Source: Chryseobacterium sp. FH2 (GTDB taxonomy: Bacteria; Bacteroidota; Bacteroidia; Flavobacteriales; Weeksellaceae). From it: DNA of 64,000 bases. The notes beneath the pieces are model-generated. The model was not told where the DNA came from. It made no database searches and saw only the letters and a list, made by a program, of their open reading frames with translations. Shown one piece after another: positions 1 through 8,217 of this stretch. Position 1 is the first letter of the stretch; the number at the start of each line of letters is the position of its first letter. The stretch lies in contig NZ_LFNE01000009.1 in NCBI RefSeq assembly GCF_001045455.1, forward strand, positions 1-64,000, given 5' to 3'. The translations under genes and the position numbers were made by a program.

Positions 1-41
1 TTGGACGTGCCGAAAGCGGCATCAAGGTCGGGGGTTTCCAT
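1..41 (-). CDS. 5' end of a leftward gene, product unknown
   Basis: An ATG on the minus strand at 41-39 opens a frame that reads METPDLDAAFGTS and runs off the left edge of the window. A minus-strand TATATTTG (-7 consensus) lies at 77-70, about 29 bp upstream of the ATG, which supports a real start. Too little is visible to assign a family. Confidence 0.5.
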   Translation of the reverse strand, partial: METPDLDAAFGTS

Positions 42-69
42 AATTTTTTTTCGTTGTTTTTGTGTTAAA

Positions 70-77
70 CAAATATA
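70..77 (-). promoter_or_regulatory. -7 promoter element for the gene at 1-41
   Basis: Read on the minus strand this is TATATTTG, a perfect match to the Bacteroidetes -7 consensus TAnnTTTG. I find no TTG at the usual -33 distance, so the support is the -7 box plus its position before an ATG. Confidence 0.4.
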
Positions 78-186
78 ATTAATTTATCTTAATTCCATGT
101 TGTTCATATGGTGTTATTTTTATTTATGAATTTATTTTTGCTGCTGTATGTAATGGCATACAAAAAGGGTGTGAATATACTACACT

Positions 187-300
187 CTAACTCAGGTTAC
201 TGGTATAACCCATCTAAGAAATGCAGCAAAACACACCCGATCGGGTGCATCTTACAGTCATTATTCCTAGATATTTAAATATTACCAGTATTTGAGTTAG
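187..300 (+). ncRNA. candidate structured RNA, rod-like with a central bubble
   Basis: CTAACTCA at 187-194 pairs with TGAGTTAG at 293-300, and ACTGGTA at 199-205 pairs with TACCAGT at 283-289. Further in, TAAG (215-218) and ATGCA (221-225) pair with TGCAT (246-250) and CTTA (251-254) around a CCCGATCGGG tip. The result is a rod with a lopsided central loop, about 9 nt on one side and 28 nt on the other. A plus-strand -7 box (TATTTTTG, 133-140) could start a transcript near 146. The rod-with-bubble shape recalls 6S RNA, but that is only an analogy; it could equally be a cruciform-type repeat. Strand is a guess from the -7 box, and no terminator is visible after it. Confidence 0.28.
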
Positions 301-404
301 AAAATGAACTGCTAAACGCAATATTTTATATTTAAATTATATTAATCTGTTCTTATAATTTTGTTTTATTGTTTAAGCAAAAATAGAGAAATTTTTAAAA
401 TAAA

Positions 405-1589
405 TTATTCTCCGGCAAAAAAAGCATTTGAGCTACCGATCCAAATGGCATCTTTCTTATTGAAGTCAACATTTACCATTGCTGCTTTTGTCATTCTCCC
501 CAGATTTTCCAATAGAATAGGGCGCTCGTCGTTTTCCCGCCAGATATACAGCAGACGGATTTCTGCTTTTGAAAATTCTCCGTTGATATCTTCAAAAATG
601 GGTTCGTAAGTTACTTTTCTTTGCAAAATATAGTTTTCCCTGTCCTTGATCGCGTCAGTGATTTCTTTTGTCGGGTTTAAATTGACACCGCTTCCAGCAA
701 AAGAAAACAGAGGTTTTAAAACAAAATTTTCAAGATGTTCATTTTCAGGAAATTCATGTAAAAAATAGCTTTTTGGAACAAATTCATGTTTCAGTAATGG
801 CAAAAGAAACTTTGATATTTTAAAGAACCAGTTGGGATGGGTAACCCAAGTTACATCTACGTCTTCACGGAAATCAAATTCAGTTTTCAGATCCGGGATA
901 CTGTCCAGCTCATCAAAAATCACACGATTATAAATTCTTTTAATTTCAACGGGCTTTCCATCTTTTTCATAGAATAATTGTCGTCCATCTTTTTTAATTT
1001 TTGTAAGGCAGACGGTCTTTATTCCTAATAATTTTTCAGTTAGGGCAAAATCAATTGCTGTTTTTTGTTTCTCAGGATAAATTTCAAGCAGAATTACATT
1101 TTCAGGATTTTCATCAGCAACAATAAGCTCTTTTAAATAATTTTCAAACTCTTCATGAGACATATTGTTTTTAATTTCTGAAAGAAAAGGATAAACTTCA
1201 CAAAAAGTATTTTCAAAGACTCTCTGAAAAGCATATAATGAAGGAAAAGCCTGTAATTCGATAAGCTGTGGTTCTATTTCTCCGTTTTCACTTTTGCAGA
1301 TTCCAAAATCGATAGTGAAAAAATGAGGCTGTTTGGTATCATTGGGCACTTTACAATTTTCAGGAATAGCTTTTTCTAATGTTCCGGCCGGCAGAGCTTT
1401 TATTTGATCAATAATGCTCTCACTCGCCTCAATAAGTTTGTTTTTAAACTTATTGGTGAGGAAAAACGGGCTTTCAGAGATTCTGAAACCGGGTTCCAGA
1501 CCGCTTTTTTGTTTTAAAAGCTGCTTAAACAGGTCATATTTTTCCTGTGAAAATTCCTGATTAAATTGTTTTCTATACTTCGGAATCAT
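405..1589 (-). CDS. ATP-grasp-like ligase (third of the cluster)
   Basis: 394 aa. The segment VLKPLFSFAGSGV with Lys292 resembles the nucleotide-binding lysine loop of ATP-grasp enzymes, and ELQAFPS (111-117) looks like the acidic substrate/metal segment of glutathione-synthetase-type ligases. ATP-grasp enzymes activate a carboxylate as acyl phosphate and join it to an amine. The acidic segment precedes the ATP-lysine loop, which is the reverse of the usual order and suggests a permuted or divergent fold. It is the last gene of a leftward run (79 bp after the amidotransferase) and no promoter separates it from its neighbours. The substrate is unknown; the fold call is moderate. Confidence 0.6.
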   Translation of the reverse strand: MIPKYRKQFNQEFSQEKYDLFKQLLKQKSGLEPGFRISESPFFLTNKFKNKLIEASESIIDQIKALPAGTLEKAIPENCKVPNDTKQPHFFTIDFGICKSENGEIEPQLIELQAFPSLYAFQRVFENTFCEVYPFLSEIKNNMSHEEFENYLKELIVADENPENVILLEIYPEKQKTAIDFALTEKLLGIKTVCLTKIKKDGRQLFYEKDGKPVEIKRIYNRVIFDELDSIPDLKTEFDFREDVDVTWVTHPNWFFKISKFLLPLLKHEFVPKSYFLHEFPENEHLENFVLKPLFSFAGSGVNLNPTKEITDAIKDRENYILQRKVTYEPIFEDINGEFSKAEIRLLYIWRENDERPILLENLGRMTKAAMVNVDFNKKDAIWIGSSNAFFAGE

Positions 1590-1668
1590 ATTTTTTTCTT
1601 TGTGATTTTAAAAAATCGGACAATTTTTGCCCGATTTTTTTATTAATAGCTAATTTATTAATGTCAAT

Positions 1669-2502
1669 TTACACCATTGCTTCGGTTCCTTTCAGAATGT
1701 TTTTTTTTGCAAACTGTAAAAATCTAGGAAGTATTTGGGCCTGGGTAAGCACAATTTTATCTTCATCATCCATTCTGTCCACAGTTTCAAGATATTTTTC
1801 CATTCCGAAATTTTCAATCATTGCCTGTTTGTTTTTCTCATCTTTCAGATTCTCAACCATACCTGCAGGATTAGCTTCAGGATGGAATTGGGTTCCAAAA
1901 ATTTCTTCTGAAAAACGTATTGCCATCACCGCTCTTTCCAGATTAATGTGAGGACGGAATTTCTCAATGGCAACGATTTTCATTCCCAGTTCGTCAAAAC
2001 GATCATGATTAGGCTCAATAAATTGGAAAGCTCTCGAATCTACTGCATAGAAAGGATCCGGAAGGTTTTTAAATAAAAACTCCTGTTTGCCTTCTTCTGT
2101 TTTGTGTACCGGCATTACTCCGAAAGAATAAGACCTTCTTTTGCAGATATTTCCCAGCTTCCAATGAATGCTTGCTAACTGGAAAGAATGACAAATCAAA
2201 AACAGATATTTTTTATCGTCATTATATTTGTTATGTTCAAAAACAGAATCTAAAAAACCTGAAAATTTATCTTCCCATTCAAGACCTTCCCTGTGTGGAT
2301 CTCCTGGGCCCCCGGAAGAAATGAAAATATCAAAATCTTCAATATCCGGGATTTCGTTTTTAAATCTTACATCAAAAGTTTGGATAATTACGTTGTCTTC
2401 AGAACTAAGCTGAAAAGCTTCCGAAATTTCTTTAATATTTCTAAAACCTTGATTTACATGGTTGTTATTCATGTCAAGCAAGGCAATTCGAATATCTCTC
2501 AT
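1669..2502 (-). CDS. class I glutamine amidotransferase-like protein
   Basis: 277 aa. The class I amidotransferase triad is complete: nucleophile Cys104 in LICHSFQ, and His207 and Glu209 in GTQFHPE; SSGGPGD (62-68) is the oxyanion region. In the family this domain hydrolyses glutamine and passes ammonia to a synthase, or acts as a gamma-glutamyl hydrolase. The elbow ICHSFQ replaces the usual ICxGxQ, so the Gly after the Cys is missing. It lies between the GCS2-type ligase (35 bp) and the last ATP-grasp gene. Inference: it feeds ammonia to, or removes glutamyl groups from, the product of the cluster. GuaA or CarA are excluded because no synthetase domain is fused or adjacent. Confidence 0.78.
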   Translation of the reverse strand: MRDIRIALLDMNNNHVNQGFRNIKEISEAFQLSSEDNVIIQTFDVRFKNEIPDIEDFDIFISSGGPGDPHREGLEWEDKFSGFLDSVFEHNKYNDDKKYLFLICHSFQLASIHWKLGNICKRRSYSFGVMPVHKTEEGKQEFLFKNLPDPFYAVDSRAFQFIEPNHDRFDELGMKIVAIEKFRPHINLERAVMAIRFSEEIFGTQFHPEANPAGMVENLKDEKNKQAMIENFGMEKYLETVDRMDDEDKIVLTQAQILPRFLQFAKKNILKGTEAMV

Positions 2503-2537
2503 ACTACTTCATATTTTTTACAAAGTTACCAAAAATA

Positions 2538-3656
2538 TTATGAAGCGGATTCACCATGCGTTATACCATATTCGGTTTCTGAAATCATATAGTCTACAAC
2601 TTTCGTTAAGTCGCCAGTTTCTTTGAAGATTTGGAGCTGTCTGTCTGCACCCGTTCCGTTTTCTAAAATTTGCCAGGCATATTCTACCTCTTCTCTGCAG
2701 CCCAAATCATCCACAACATCATCGATGAACTCCAAAAGTTCTTTCAATAAATCCGGATAAGGAACTGATTCTTCTTTTCCGAAATCAATAAGATGGGCTT
2801 CGATTCCGCTTTTGGAAGCACGCCATTTATTTTCGTTTAATAATAATCTTCTGTAGCTTCTGAAGCTCAAATTCTGCTGATGGAGCTTATAGATTTTTGC
2901 TACTAAAGCCTGCATAATTGCGGCTAAACAAACTGTTTCGTCAATTCTCAGAGGCATATCACAAATTCTGAACTCAATCGTAGGGTAGAAGGGATGAACC
3001 CTCAAATCCCACCAGATTTTCTTAGCATTGTCGATAGTTCCTGTCTTTACCAGAAGGTCAACATAGCTGTCAAACTCAGCCAGAGAGTTAAAAAAACTCG
3101 GGATACCGGTTCTTGGGAATTTTACAAATATTTCCTGTCTGTATGATTTGAAGCCCGTATTTCTTCCAATCCAAAATGGTGAGTTGGTAGATAAGGCATA
3201 AACGTGCGGAAGAAAATAACGCATTACATTCTGAATTCTCACACCTTCTTCACGATTCGGGATTCCGATATGCACATGGAGGCCAAAAATAAGGTTTCCA
3301 CGGGCAACATCACCCATATCGTCTACAATTTTATTATAACGCTCTCCGTTTGTGATGGTATTATGCTCCCAGTTTGAAAAGGGGTGCGTACCACCACCTG
3401 ATACACGCAGACCTTGTTCGTGTGCGGTTTTGATAAGATGTCTTCTTAAATTCGTCAGTTCAGCTTTTGCTTCCTGAATGTTTTGGCAGATTCCTGTTTC
3501 CATTTCAATCATGGATTCGTGCATTTCATGTTTTAAGTTTTCACTTAGAACGGCTTTTCCGCCTTCAATAATTTTCGAAACATGAGAGATTAAGTCCCTG
3601 CTCTCAACATCAATGATTTGATATTCTTCTTCGATTCCAATGGTAAATTGATGCAT
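2538..3656 (-). CDS. GCS2/YbdK-family carboxylate-amine ligase
   Basis: 372 aa, the usual length of the YbdK/GCS2 family of glutamate-cysteine ligase-like enzymes. Visible motifs are GIEEEYQI (7-14), GGGTHP (88-92 region), GLHVHIG (125-131) and EFRICDMPLR, which carry the metal and ATP ligands of the glutamine-synthetase-like fold. The family forms amide bonds between a carboxylate, typically glutamate, and an amine with ATP. It starts 29 bp after the ATP-grasp gene at 3686-4639 and is followed by the amidotransferase. A classical gamma-glutamylcysteine synthetase role is possible, but the two-ligase-plus company suggests a different amide product. Confidence 0.85.
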   Translation of the reverse strand: MHQFTIGIEEEYQIIDVESRDLISHVSKIIEGGKAVLSENLKHEMHESMIEMETGICQNIQEAKAELTNLRRHLIKTAHEQGLRVSGGGTHPFSNWEHNTITNGERYNKIVDDMGDVARGNLIFGLHVHIGIPNREEGVRIQNVMRYFLPHVYALSTNSPFWIGRNTGFKSYRQEIFVKFPRTGIPSFFNSLAEFDSYVDLLVKTGTIDNAKKIWWDLRVHPFYPTIEFRICDMPLRIDETVCLAAIMQALVAKIYKLHQQNLSFRSYRRLLLNENKWRASKSGIEAHLIDFGKEESVPYPDLLKELLEFIDDVVDDLGCREEVEYAWQILENGTGADRQLQIFKETGDLTKVVDYMISETEYGITHGESAS

Positions 3657-3685
3657 TTTTTTTCGTGCTTTTTATTTTTATGTTC

Positions 3686-4639
3686 TTATTTTACAGAATC
3701 TTTTACAAAAGTTCCCCAAGAGATATTTGGTTTTCCGGGAACATATTCTTTTGCTTTTTCTATGGCTAATTTTGCGGCATGTTCTACGATCCATCCAAAG
3801 TTTTCTTCTCCTACAGAGTTTCTGTCTGCATCGGGGGCGGGATTGCAGAAATCAATTGCATACGGGATTCCGTCTCTTACTGCAAATTCAACTGTATTGA
3901 AATCGTATCCAAGAGCTTCATTCATCTTGATGGTATAGTCATGAATTGTTTTTAATAATTTTTCCAATTCTTCACCTTGAGTCTGATGAGTGGTTGCATA
4001 TCTCAAATGATGGGCATTTCTTGGTTCATAAGGCATAATATGAACATATTTCTGTCCGAGACAATATACTCTGTAATAATCATCAAAAACGATTTCTTCC
4101 TGTACCATCATTACCAATTGCTCTGTTTCGCTTAGTTTATTCCAAAGATCTTCCGGATTTTCCACTCTGTAAACACTTTTCCAACCACCTCCGTCATGAG
4201 GCTTCATATAAGCCGGGAAACCCACATATTCGAAAATATATTCCCAGTCATGAGGAAACTTTAAATTTCTGAATGATGTTTCTGTGGTATCTGTCGGCCT
4301 TTCGTGCGAAGGAAGCAAAACTGTTTTCGGAAGTGGAATTCCCAGTTTTGACATTAATGCATTATTGAAAAATTTTTCATCTGCACTCCACCAGAAAGGA
4401 TTGTTAATTACATAAGTACCGTTCAGCGCTGCATTTTTAAGATAAGCTCTGTAAAAAGGAACATCCTGCGAAATTCTGTCGATAATTACTGCATAGCCAT
4501 AATCAGCGCCTTGTTCCAGTTTGTCAATATTTACAGGTTCAGCGATGATTTCTCCGCCCCCCAATTCATTTACTTTATCGATAAAAGCCCAAGGGAAAGT
4601 ATCTTCCATACCGAATAGAATTCCAACTTTTTTTGCCAT
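3686..4639 (-). CDS. ATP-grasp ligase (second of the cluster)
   Basis: 317 aa with a RimK / D-Ala-D-Ala-ligase-like layout. PAYMKPHDGGGW carries the ATP-binding Lys146 and the glycine-rich loop; Glu251, Asp263 and Asn266 in VEFAVRD...AIDFCNP form the Mg-ATP site. Such enzymes ligate a carboxylate to an amine. The gene ends 29 bp before the GCS2-type ligase and starts 55 bp after the hydrolase at 4695-5408. All catalytic motifs appear intact, so it should be active; the substrate cannot be read from sequence. Confidence 0.82.
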   Translation of the reverse strand: MAKKVGILFGMEDTFPWAFIDKVNELGGGEIIAEPVNIDKLEQGADYGYAVIIDRISQDVPFYRAYLKNAALNGTYVINNPFWWSADEKFFNNALMSKLGIPLPKTVLLPSHERPTDTTETSFRNLKFPHDWEYIFEYVGFPAYMKPHDGGGWKSVYRVENPEDLWNKLSETEQLVMMVQEEIVFDDYYRVYCLGQKYVHIMPYEPRNAHHLRYATTHQTQGEELEKLLKTIHDYTIKMNEALGYDFNTVEFAVRDGIPYAIDFCNPAPDADRNSVGEENFGWIVEHAAKLAIEKAKEYVPGKPNISWGTFVKDSVK

Positions 4640-4694
4640 AATTGTATTTTTTAATGTTGTATATTAATATTTTAGTTTAATAAATTTAATGATT

Positions 4695-5408
4695 TTAAGA
4701 GAAGAAAGTGCCGATAAATGTAGGAAAAACCATTCTCCAAAGCGGCCAGTCGTGATTAATCCATTTTCTTTCATCATACCAGAAATCAATTCCTTTTGAG
4801 CTTAAAATTTCTGCCATTTCAATATTCTTATCTTTGCAAATATCCTGATCAGATGTGCTCAAAACAATGTGCATATGTTTATATTTCCAGGCTTCATCGT
4901 TTTTTACAAATTCTCTTGGACAATTGAAATATACCAATTCATCAGAATATCCGTCCATAAAATTTCTTATGCTGAAAGCTCCTGAAAGGCAGAATAAGTG
5001 TGAAACCACATCCGGAAACCTGAATGCAAAATTGGCAGCATGATAACCTCCAAAACTCGCACCTGCGACTGCTACGCGATGTGTCTGATGGATTTTCTGG
5101 ATATAAGGAACAAACTCCTGAATCAAAAACTGAACATATTTTTCATAATTTTTAATTCTTTGCTGAGGCGAAATATTATCGTCATAAAAGCTCCATGCAT
5201 CGATAGTCTGAATGTTGTATAACTTTACTTTTCCCTGCTCTATAAACCAATTGATGCTTCCGTTCAGATGAAAATCATGGTTTTGTGTATATTGCCCTTG
5301 TGAAGTTGGAAACATAATAATTGGATAACCGTAGTGTCCTGTAACTTCTACTTTAAGGCTTATTCCTAAAATATGCGAATAATAATCTGTATGCTCTATT
5401 TGCGGCAT
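4695..5408 (-). CDS. alpha/beta-hydrolase, esterase family
   Basis: 237 aa. Nucleophile elbow GASFGG with Ser118, and a C-terminal NHDW with His219, fit the putative-esterase (PF00756-like) group of alpha/beta-hydrolases; the acid is probably in DQDICKD near residue 188. There is no signal peptide, so it is cytoplasmic. It lies between two ATP-grasp genes in the run (37 bp and 55 bp gaps). Inference: it hydrolyses an ester or amide intermediate, or releases the product of the ligases. Its sequence differs clearly from the larger CBM48-linked esterase at 8218-9342. Confidence 0.75.
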   Translation of the reverse strand: MPQIEHTDYYSHILGISLKVEVTGHYGYPIIMFPTSQGQYTQNHDFHLNGSINWFIEQGKVKLYNIQTIDAWSFYDDNISPQQRIKNYEKYVQFLIQEFVPYIQKIHQTHRVAVAGASFGGYHAANFAFRFPDVVSHLFCLSGAFSIRNFMDGYSDELVYFNCPREFVKNDEAWKYKHMHIVLSTSDQDICKDKNIEMAEILSSKGIDFWYDERKWINHDWPLWRMVFPTFIGTFFS

Positions 5409-5445
5409 TTTTTTTCTTATTTGATTTTAAATGTAATAGGTAATG

Positions 5446-6657
5446 TTAGCTCATCGGCTTATCTTTTGGCGGAAGAATATTCAGCAGTTCTGCATGTATT
5501 TTTTCGGCAGCCTTGTCTAGCCTTTCCTGTACAAGGGTAGCATCAGCTGATTTATAAACAATCCCGACATGATAATCTATAGGAAGGAATTTCACTGCTT
5601 CTTCACACTCAAATTCGTTATAATCGGGTTCTTTATCTTTAATTAAAGCTACAATCAGCCCGGAATAATATCCTGTCGGCTTTGAAACTTCGTAATTCTT
5701 ACCTCTCAATAATGCATCTTCAATGATAGCCCATTCCCTCCAGATATTAATATTGCTTGATGCCTCTACCAAATCAGGAATATGAGCCCCTCCGACTCTT
5801 GAAGATGTTTCAAGGAAATAATATTTTCCATCATCTTTACTTTTGATAAATTCTGTATGGGTAGCACCATTCATGAGGCCAAAGCTTGAAAGTACTTTGG
5901 CATTTACCTGCTCAAGAGCTTGAAATTCATCTGAATATCTTCCTAATGTTTTAGTTCTGAAAACGCCGCCTTCATGAGAAACCTGCATTGGTGGGGCTAA
6001 ATATTTTGATGCTGATGTGAAAACAATTTCCCTGTTAAATGTCAAACTGTCAACATGATAAACATCCCCGGGTTTGAAGCTTTCCAATAAAAACAGGTGT
6101 CTCTCTTCTCCAAGAGCATTCAAAGCATCCCAAAGATGATCTTTTGACATGATTTTTTTAATTCCTGATGCGGAAGCTTCTGAGCGGGGTTTTAATACCC
6201 AGGGCGCAGAAACGTTATCGATAAAATTATTAACCTCATCATTATTAAAAACCGGTGTAAATTCTGGGACATTAATTCCTGAATCTTTTGCTTTTTGCCT
6301 CATCGCCAATTTATCTCTGAAATAACGATGCGTTGTTTGTCCCATTCCCGGAATACGGAAAGTTTCCCTGATAAGTGCGGCTTTTTCTACATCATAATCG
6401 TCAAGTGCAATTACTGCATCCACCTTTCGTGTTTGCATAAGATGTGAAAATCCCTGAATAAGATGCTCTAAATTCCAGACAGACGGTTTCAGTTCGGGCA
6501 TGTAAAATACCTCGTCTATAGCATGCCACGGCCAGTTTTTTTCTTTAAGATTCTCAGATGTTACCAAGATGATTTTGTTACCGAGCTTTTTCATTTCATC
6601 CATGAAATCATAGCCCTTGTAATAGCACGAAATACATACTATTGTTTTCTCCTCCAT
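5446..6657 (-). CDS. ATP-grasp ligase (first of the cluster)
   Basis: 403 aa, in the L-amino-acid-ligase / carbamoyl-phosphate-synthetase-like group of ATP-grasp enzymes. An N-terminal Rossmann-like lobe (about 1-110) precedes the ATP-grasp fold with VLKPRSEASASG (Lys156) and the metal site HTEF (Glu269) and FLETSSRVGG (Glu283, Arg287). Family members such as BacD-type ligases join unprotected amino acids. It is the first gene after the 140-bp gap holding a -7 promoter box (6687-6694), so it probably leads the six-gene transcription unit. Substrate unknown. Confidence 0.8.
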   Translation of the reverse strand: MEEKTIVCISCYYKGYDFMDEMKKLGNKIILVTSENLKEKNWPWHAIDEVFYMPELKPSVWNLEHLIQGFSHLMQTRKVDAVIALDDYDVEKAALIRETFRIPGMGQTTHRYFRDKLAMRQKAKDSGINVPEFTPVFNNDEVNNFIDNVSAPWVLKPRSEASASGIKKIMSKDHLWDALNALGEERHLFLLESFKPGDVYHVDSLTFNREIVFTSASKYLAPPMQVSHEGGVFRTKTLGRYSDEFQALEQVNAKVLSSFGLMNGATHTEFIKSKDDGKYYFLETSSRVGGAHIPDLVEASSNINIWREWAIIEDALLRGKNYEVSKPTGYYSGLIVALIKDKEPDYNEFECEEAVKFLPIDYHVGIVYKSADATLVQERLDKAAEKIHAELLNILPPKDKPMS

Positions 6658-6686
6658 ATAATGTTTTTTTAATATTGATGAATTTT

Positions 6687-6694
6687 CAAATATA
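6687..6694 (-). promoter_or_regulatory. -7 promoter element for the ligase cluster
   Basis: On the minus strand this reads TATATTTG, a perfect TAnnTTTG, 30 bp upstream of the ATG of the first ATP-grasp gene. No TTG is found at the -33 position. The 140-bp gap around it contains no open frame, so a promoter is the natural reading. Confidence 0.45.
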
Positions 6695-6797
6695 AAAGTG
6701 ATTTTTTATTAATTATTTAATATGAAAATAAGAAATAAAGTGCGTATTTGAGAATTCTATATCAATTATACAGAGAATTTTTGTAATAAACTAATTT

Positions 6798-8213
6798 TTA
6801 GTGATAATTTTCGATTAAATCTGCCAATAATTGTACTCCAAAGCCGGTTGCTGCCTTTTCTTTGGCATATCCGACATTTCCGAAGGCTACTCCCGCAATA
6901 TCGAGATGTGCCCATTTGGGATGGTTTTCTATGAATTGCTCTAAAAATTTTGCAGCAATAATACAGTCTCCGATAGGTTTCATTGAAATATTTTTCAAAT
7001 CTGCAACATCAGACTTTATATCATCTTTCCAAACATCCCAAAGAGGTAAATTCCAAAGTCTTTGATTGGTTTTATCACCCGTTTTTATCAAAAGATTTTT
7101 CAGTTCTTCGTTATTCGAAAACATCGCTCCGCACGTATCACCAAACATTCTCACAGAACTTCCTGTCAAAGTAGCAAGATCGATGAGGAAATCTGTTTTG
7201 AAATTTTTCGCCATATAAGAAAGCCCGTCTGCTAAAATCATCCTGCCTTCTGCATCGGTATTCAGAACCTCAATTGTTTTTCCGTTATAAGCTGTAATCA
7301 CATCACTGGGAAGGAAAGCGTTTTCAGAAACTGCATTATCTGTGATGGGTAAAATAGCAACGATGTTGATGGGAAGCTGCATTTCTGCAGCGTAAATCAA
7401 TGTTCCCAAAACAGCCGTTGCACCGCCCATGTCAGACTTCATATAATGCATATTGTCGGGGTTTTTTAAGGAAACTCCGCCCGTGTCAAACAATACGCAT
7501 TTTCCGACCAACCCGAAAGTTTTGGCATTTTTTACGGTGGTTTTATATTCAATAATTGTAAAAGCTGCATCATAAGCACTTCCTTGATTTACAGAAAGAT
7601 AAGCGCCTAGACCAAGTTCTTCGCATTTTTTTCTGTTATATGAAGTATATTTTAAGTCGTATTTTTTTGCTAAATTTTTTAGATATAAACTAAAAGTATC
7701 AGGTTTCTTGAGGTTGGCTGGTTTATTCAGCCAATCCTGACAGGCAATTTGTCCGTTGCTCAGGGCCGTCGCTCTTTGACTAATTATATCTAATTTTTTT
7801 TGGCTTATATTTTCAGAATGAAGTTCGAATTTTGCATTCCAAAAAGGATGGTTTTTCTCAAAAGGGTAGTTATAGGTTCCAATTAAAAGGCCTTTTATAA
7901 ATTCCTCAAATTGTTTTTCACTCATGAAGTCTCCTAAAAACAATGTGGGAACTGCCTGTAATTTTTCCTTTTGAATTTGTGAAAATTTTACCGCAACCTG
8001 TTGGATTTCGAAATTTTGCAAAGCTGACTTTCCTAAGCCTATAAAATAGGTGATGCCTTCTTCGTGAGCATTTATGAAAACTTCATGCTTTTTCCCTGTG
8101 AAAAAAGTGGAAATATTTTTATTGAAATTTTTACTTGTTTTTACCCATTCCTCTTCGGTAAATAGATGAAAAACCTGGGTGTAATTTGTATTTTTCTTAT
8201 TAATTAACTTCAT
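6798..8213 (-). CDS. M17 leucyl-aminopeptidase family protein
   Basis: 471 aa, the length of M17 cytosol aminopeptidases, which remove N-terminal residues from peptides using two metal ions. All key residues are present: Lys238 and Asp243 in VGKCVLFDTGG, Lys250 in VSLK, Asp261 in KSDMGG, and Asp320, Glu322 and Arg324 in NTDAEGR. The usual Gly after GK is Cys here (GKC). It sits 4 bp downstream of the CBM48-esterase gene, so the two are co-transcribed, and lies upstream of the ligase run in the same direction. It may simply be a housekeeping peptidase, or may trim the product of the cluster. Confidence 0.9.
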   Translation of the reverse strand: MKLINKKNTNYTQVFHLFTEEEWVKTSKNFNKNISTFFTGKKHEVFINAHEEGITYFIGLGKSALQNFEIQQVAVKFSQIQKEKLQAVPTLFLGDFMSEKQFEEFIKGLLIGTYNYPFEKNHPFWNAKFELHSENISQKKLDIISQRATALSNGQIACQDWLNKPANLKKPDTFSLYLKNLAKKYDLKYTSYNRKKCEELGLGAYLSVNQGSAYDAAFTIIEYKTTVKNAKTFGLVGKCVLFDTGGVSLKNPDNMHYMKSDMGGATAVLGTLIYAAEMQLPINIVAILPITDNAVSENAFLPSDVITAYNGKTIEVLNTDAEGRMILADGLSYMAKNFKTDFLIDLATLTGSSVRMFGDTCGAMFSNNEELKNLLIKTGDKTNQRLWNLPLWDVWKDDIKSDVADLKNISMKPIGDCIIAAKFLEQFIENHPKWAHLDIAGVAFGNVGYAKEKAATGFGVQLLADLIENYH

Positions 8214-8217
8214 AATT

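Larger units (their letters stand above)
42..404. other. 363-base gene-free stretch with nested inverted repeats
   Basis: This gap lies between the start of the leftward gene at 1-41 and the 3' end of the ATP-grasp gene at 405. It holds the promoter box at 70-77, a plus-strand TATTTTTG at 133-140 and a set of nested inverted repeats at 187-300 described separately. From 301 to 404 it is plain AT-rich sequence in which I see nothing. A 50-codon open frame at 126-278 overlaps the repeats and is not convincing as a gene. Confidence 0.6.

Noticed and set aside
126..278. A 50-codon plus-strand frame (MNLFLLLYVM...) in the gap at 42-404
   Set aside because: It overlaps the inverted repeats, uses codons unlike the neighbouring genes, and contains the -7 box within its own start. 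A chance frame is more likely.
405..5408. Reading the cluster as RiPP (graspetide) biosynthesis
   Set aside because: Graspetide systems use an ATP-grasp with a short precursor peptide beside it. No precursor is found here, and the GCS2, amidotransferase and hydrolase partners are not part of that pattern.
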